Positions 5,610 to 5,894 of a stretch of 5,894 bases of DNA are shown in pieces (position 1 is the stretch's first letter; each line of letters begins with the position of its first letter). This DNA is from Lachnospiraceae bacterium UBA2868 (GTDB lineage: Bacteria > Bacillota_A > Clostridia > Lachnospirales > Lachnospiraceae), in NCBI GenBank assembly GCA_002350465.1, contig DEEW01000101.1, positions 167 to 6,060 on the forward strand, written 5' to 3'. The position numbers and the translations under genes are program-made. The notes beneath the pieces are model-generated. The model was not told the DNA's origin. It saw only the letters and a list, made by a program, of their open reading frames with translations, and ran no database searches.

Positions 5610-5894
5610 CTGTAAGCACCCCTTCTAAATCATATTCTTTTGCATCCTTTATCTCTACCGTTACCATATCTCCGGTAACCAGTTCCCTGTCCGAATACAC
5701 GAACACAAGCCCGTCGATCTCCGGCGCATCCTTGTAGCTTCTGGCAACATAGACATCGTCATCGGGAAGATATCCGTCAACAATAACACGTAACTTCCTT
5801 CCGGTCATTTGCTCCGCCGCTTCGTAGGCGATCGCCTGCTGCAGCTCATACAGCTCATCCCTCCGGCTCTTTGCAACATCTTCATCAACCTTCG
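5593..5894 (-). CDS. rimO: Ribosomal protein S12 methylthiotransferase, C-terminal part
   Basis: RimO is a radical SAM enzyme that adds a methylthio group to a conserved Asp of ribosomal protein S12. Only the last 99 residues lie in the window; the gene continues past the right edge. The visible part starts in the helix after the radical SAM domain, SRRDELYELQQAIAYEAAEQ, matching the RRDELMxLQQ region found before the TRAM domain of RimO/MiaB enzymes. It continues into a TRAM domain (about the last 70 residues) containing GYLPDDDVYVARSYKDAPEI. The aspartate-rich strand and DAPEIDG are typical of RimO rather than MiaB. TRAM domains bind the RNA or protein substrate. The stop codon is TAA at 5593-5595, inside the start of pgsA. 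The Met at 5806-5808 is internal, because the same frame runs open to the window edge. The catalytic cysteines are outside the window. Confidence 0.9.
   Translation of the reverse strand, partial: KVDEDVAKSRRDELYELQQAIAYEAAEQMTGRKLRVIVDGYLPDDDVYVARSYKDAPEIDGLVFVYSDRELVTGDMVTVEIKDAKEYDLEGVLTDESAQ
5619..5624 (-). promoter_or_regulatory. Ribosome binding site of pgsA within rimO
   Basis: AAGGGG lies nine bases before the pgsA ATG (5607-5609) and inside the last codons of rimO. Initiation at pgsA is therefore probably coupled to termination of rimO translation. Confidence 0.65.

Larger units (their letters stand above)
618..5894 (-). other. Probable operon rimO-pgsA-pncC-radical SAM-ABC-F-greA
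   Basis: Six genes run in one direction with junctions of -17, +10, -8, +4 and +57 bases. No promoter or terminator is visible between them, and the stop/start overlaps suggest translational coupling through the first five. The operon promoter must lie upstream of rimO, outside the window. No clear intrinsic terminator follows greA, so transcripts may run into the SEC-C gene. The 57-base gap before greA is the likeliest place for an internal promoter or a processing site, but I see no convincing hexamer pair there. Confidence 0.6.

Noticed and set aside
4539..5615. A 358-codon open frame on the plus strand opposite pncC and pgsA
   Set aside because: It lies opposite two complete genes with full family motifs on the minus strand. 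Its translation is low in complexity and rich in Ser and Pro early, then Lys/His/Tyr, with no recognisable domain. It is an antisense shadow.

Overview
This 5.9 kb window looks like ordinary chromosome from a Gram-positive, Clostridia-type bacterium. Lachnospiraceae is the best guess, from the wording of the proteins (the ABC-F, GreA and SEC-C protein N-termini) and the rimO-pgsA-cinA gene order; this was recognised by eye, not by a database search. Base composition is moderate, the Shine-Dalgarno sites are purine-rich, and every gene lies on the minus strand. I see no insertion sequence, CRISPR array, tRNA, rRNA, phage gene or sign of recent transfer.

In transcription order (high to low coordinates) the window holds: the C-terminal end of rimO (5593-5894, cut by the window edge); pgsA (5064-5609); a stand-alone CinA C-terminal-domain protein, probably PncC (4529-5053); a radical SAM protein with an N-terminal B12-binding-type domain (3079-4536); a two-domain ABC-F ATPase (1179-3074); a Gre-family transcript cleavage factor (618-1121); and a protein ending in a SEC-C zinc motif (1-467, cut by the edge). 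The first five genes are packed with overlaps or gaps of 10 bases or fewer, and greA follows after 57 bases. They look like one polycistronic unit that starts upstream of the window. The SEC-C gene has its own strong predicted promoter (-35 TTGAAC, 17-base spacer, -10 TATAAT) and an ~88-base leader.

The recognised genes are housekeeping: ribosomal protein S12 modification, phosphatidylglycerol synthesis, pyridine nucleotide salvage, ribosome-associated ATPase activity and rescue of backtracked RNA polymerase. They share growth-related roles rather than one pathway. The gene without an assignable function is the radical SAM/B12-type protein. It sits directly after cinA, where many Firmicutes carry recA, and is the best candidate here for undescribed biochemistry. 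The other points worth checking are the two perfect palindromes in the promoter and leader of the SEC-C gene. I found no clear evidence of a new multi-gene system.
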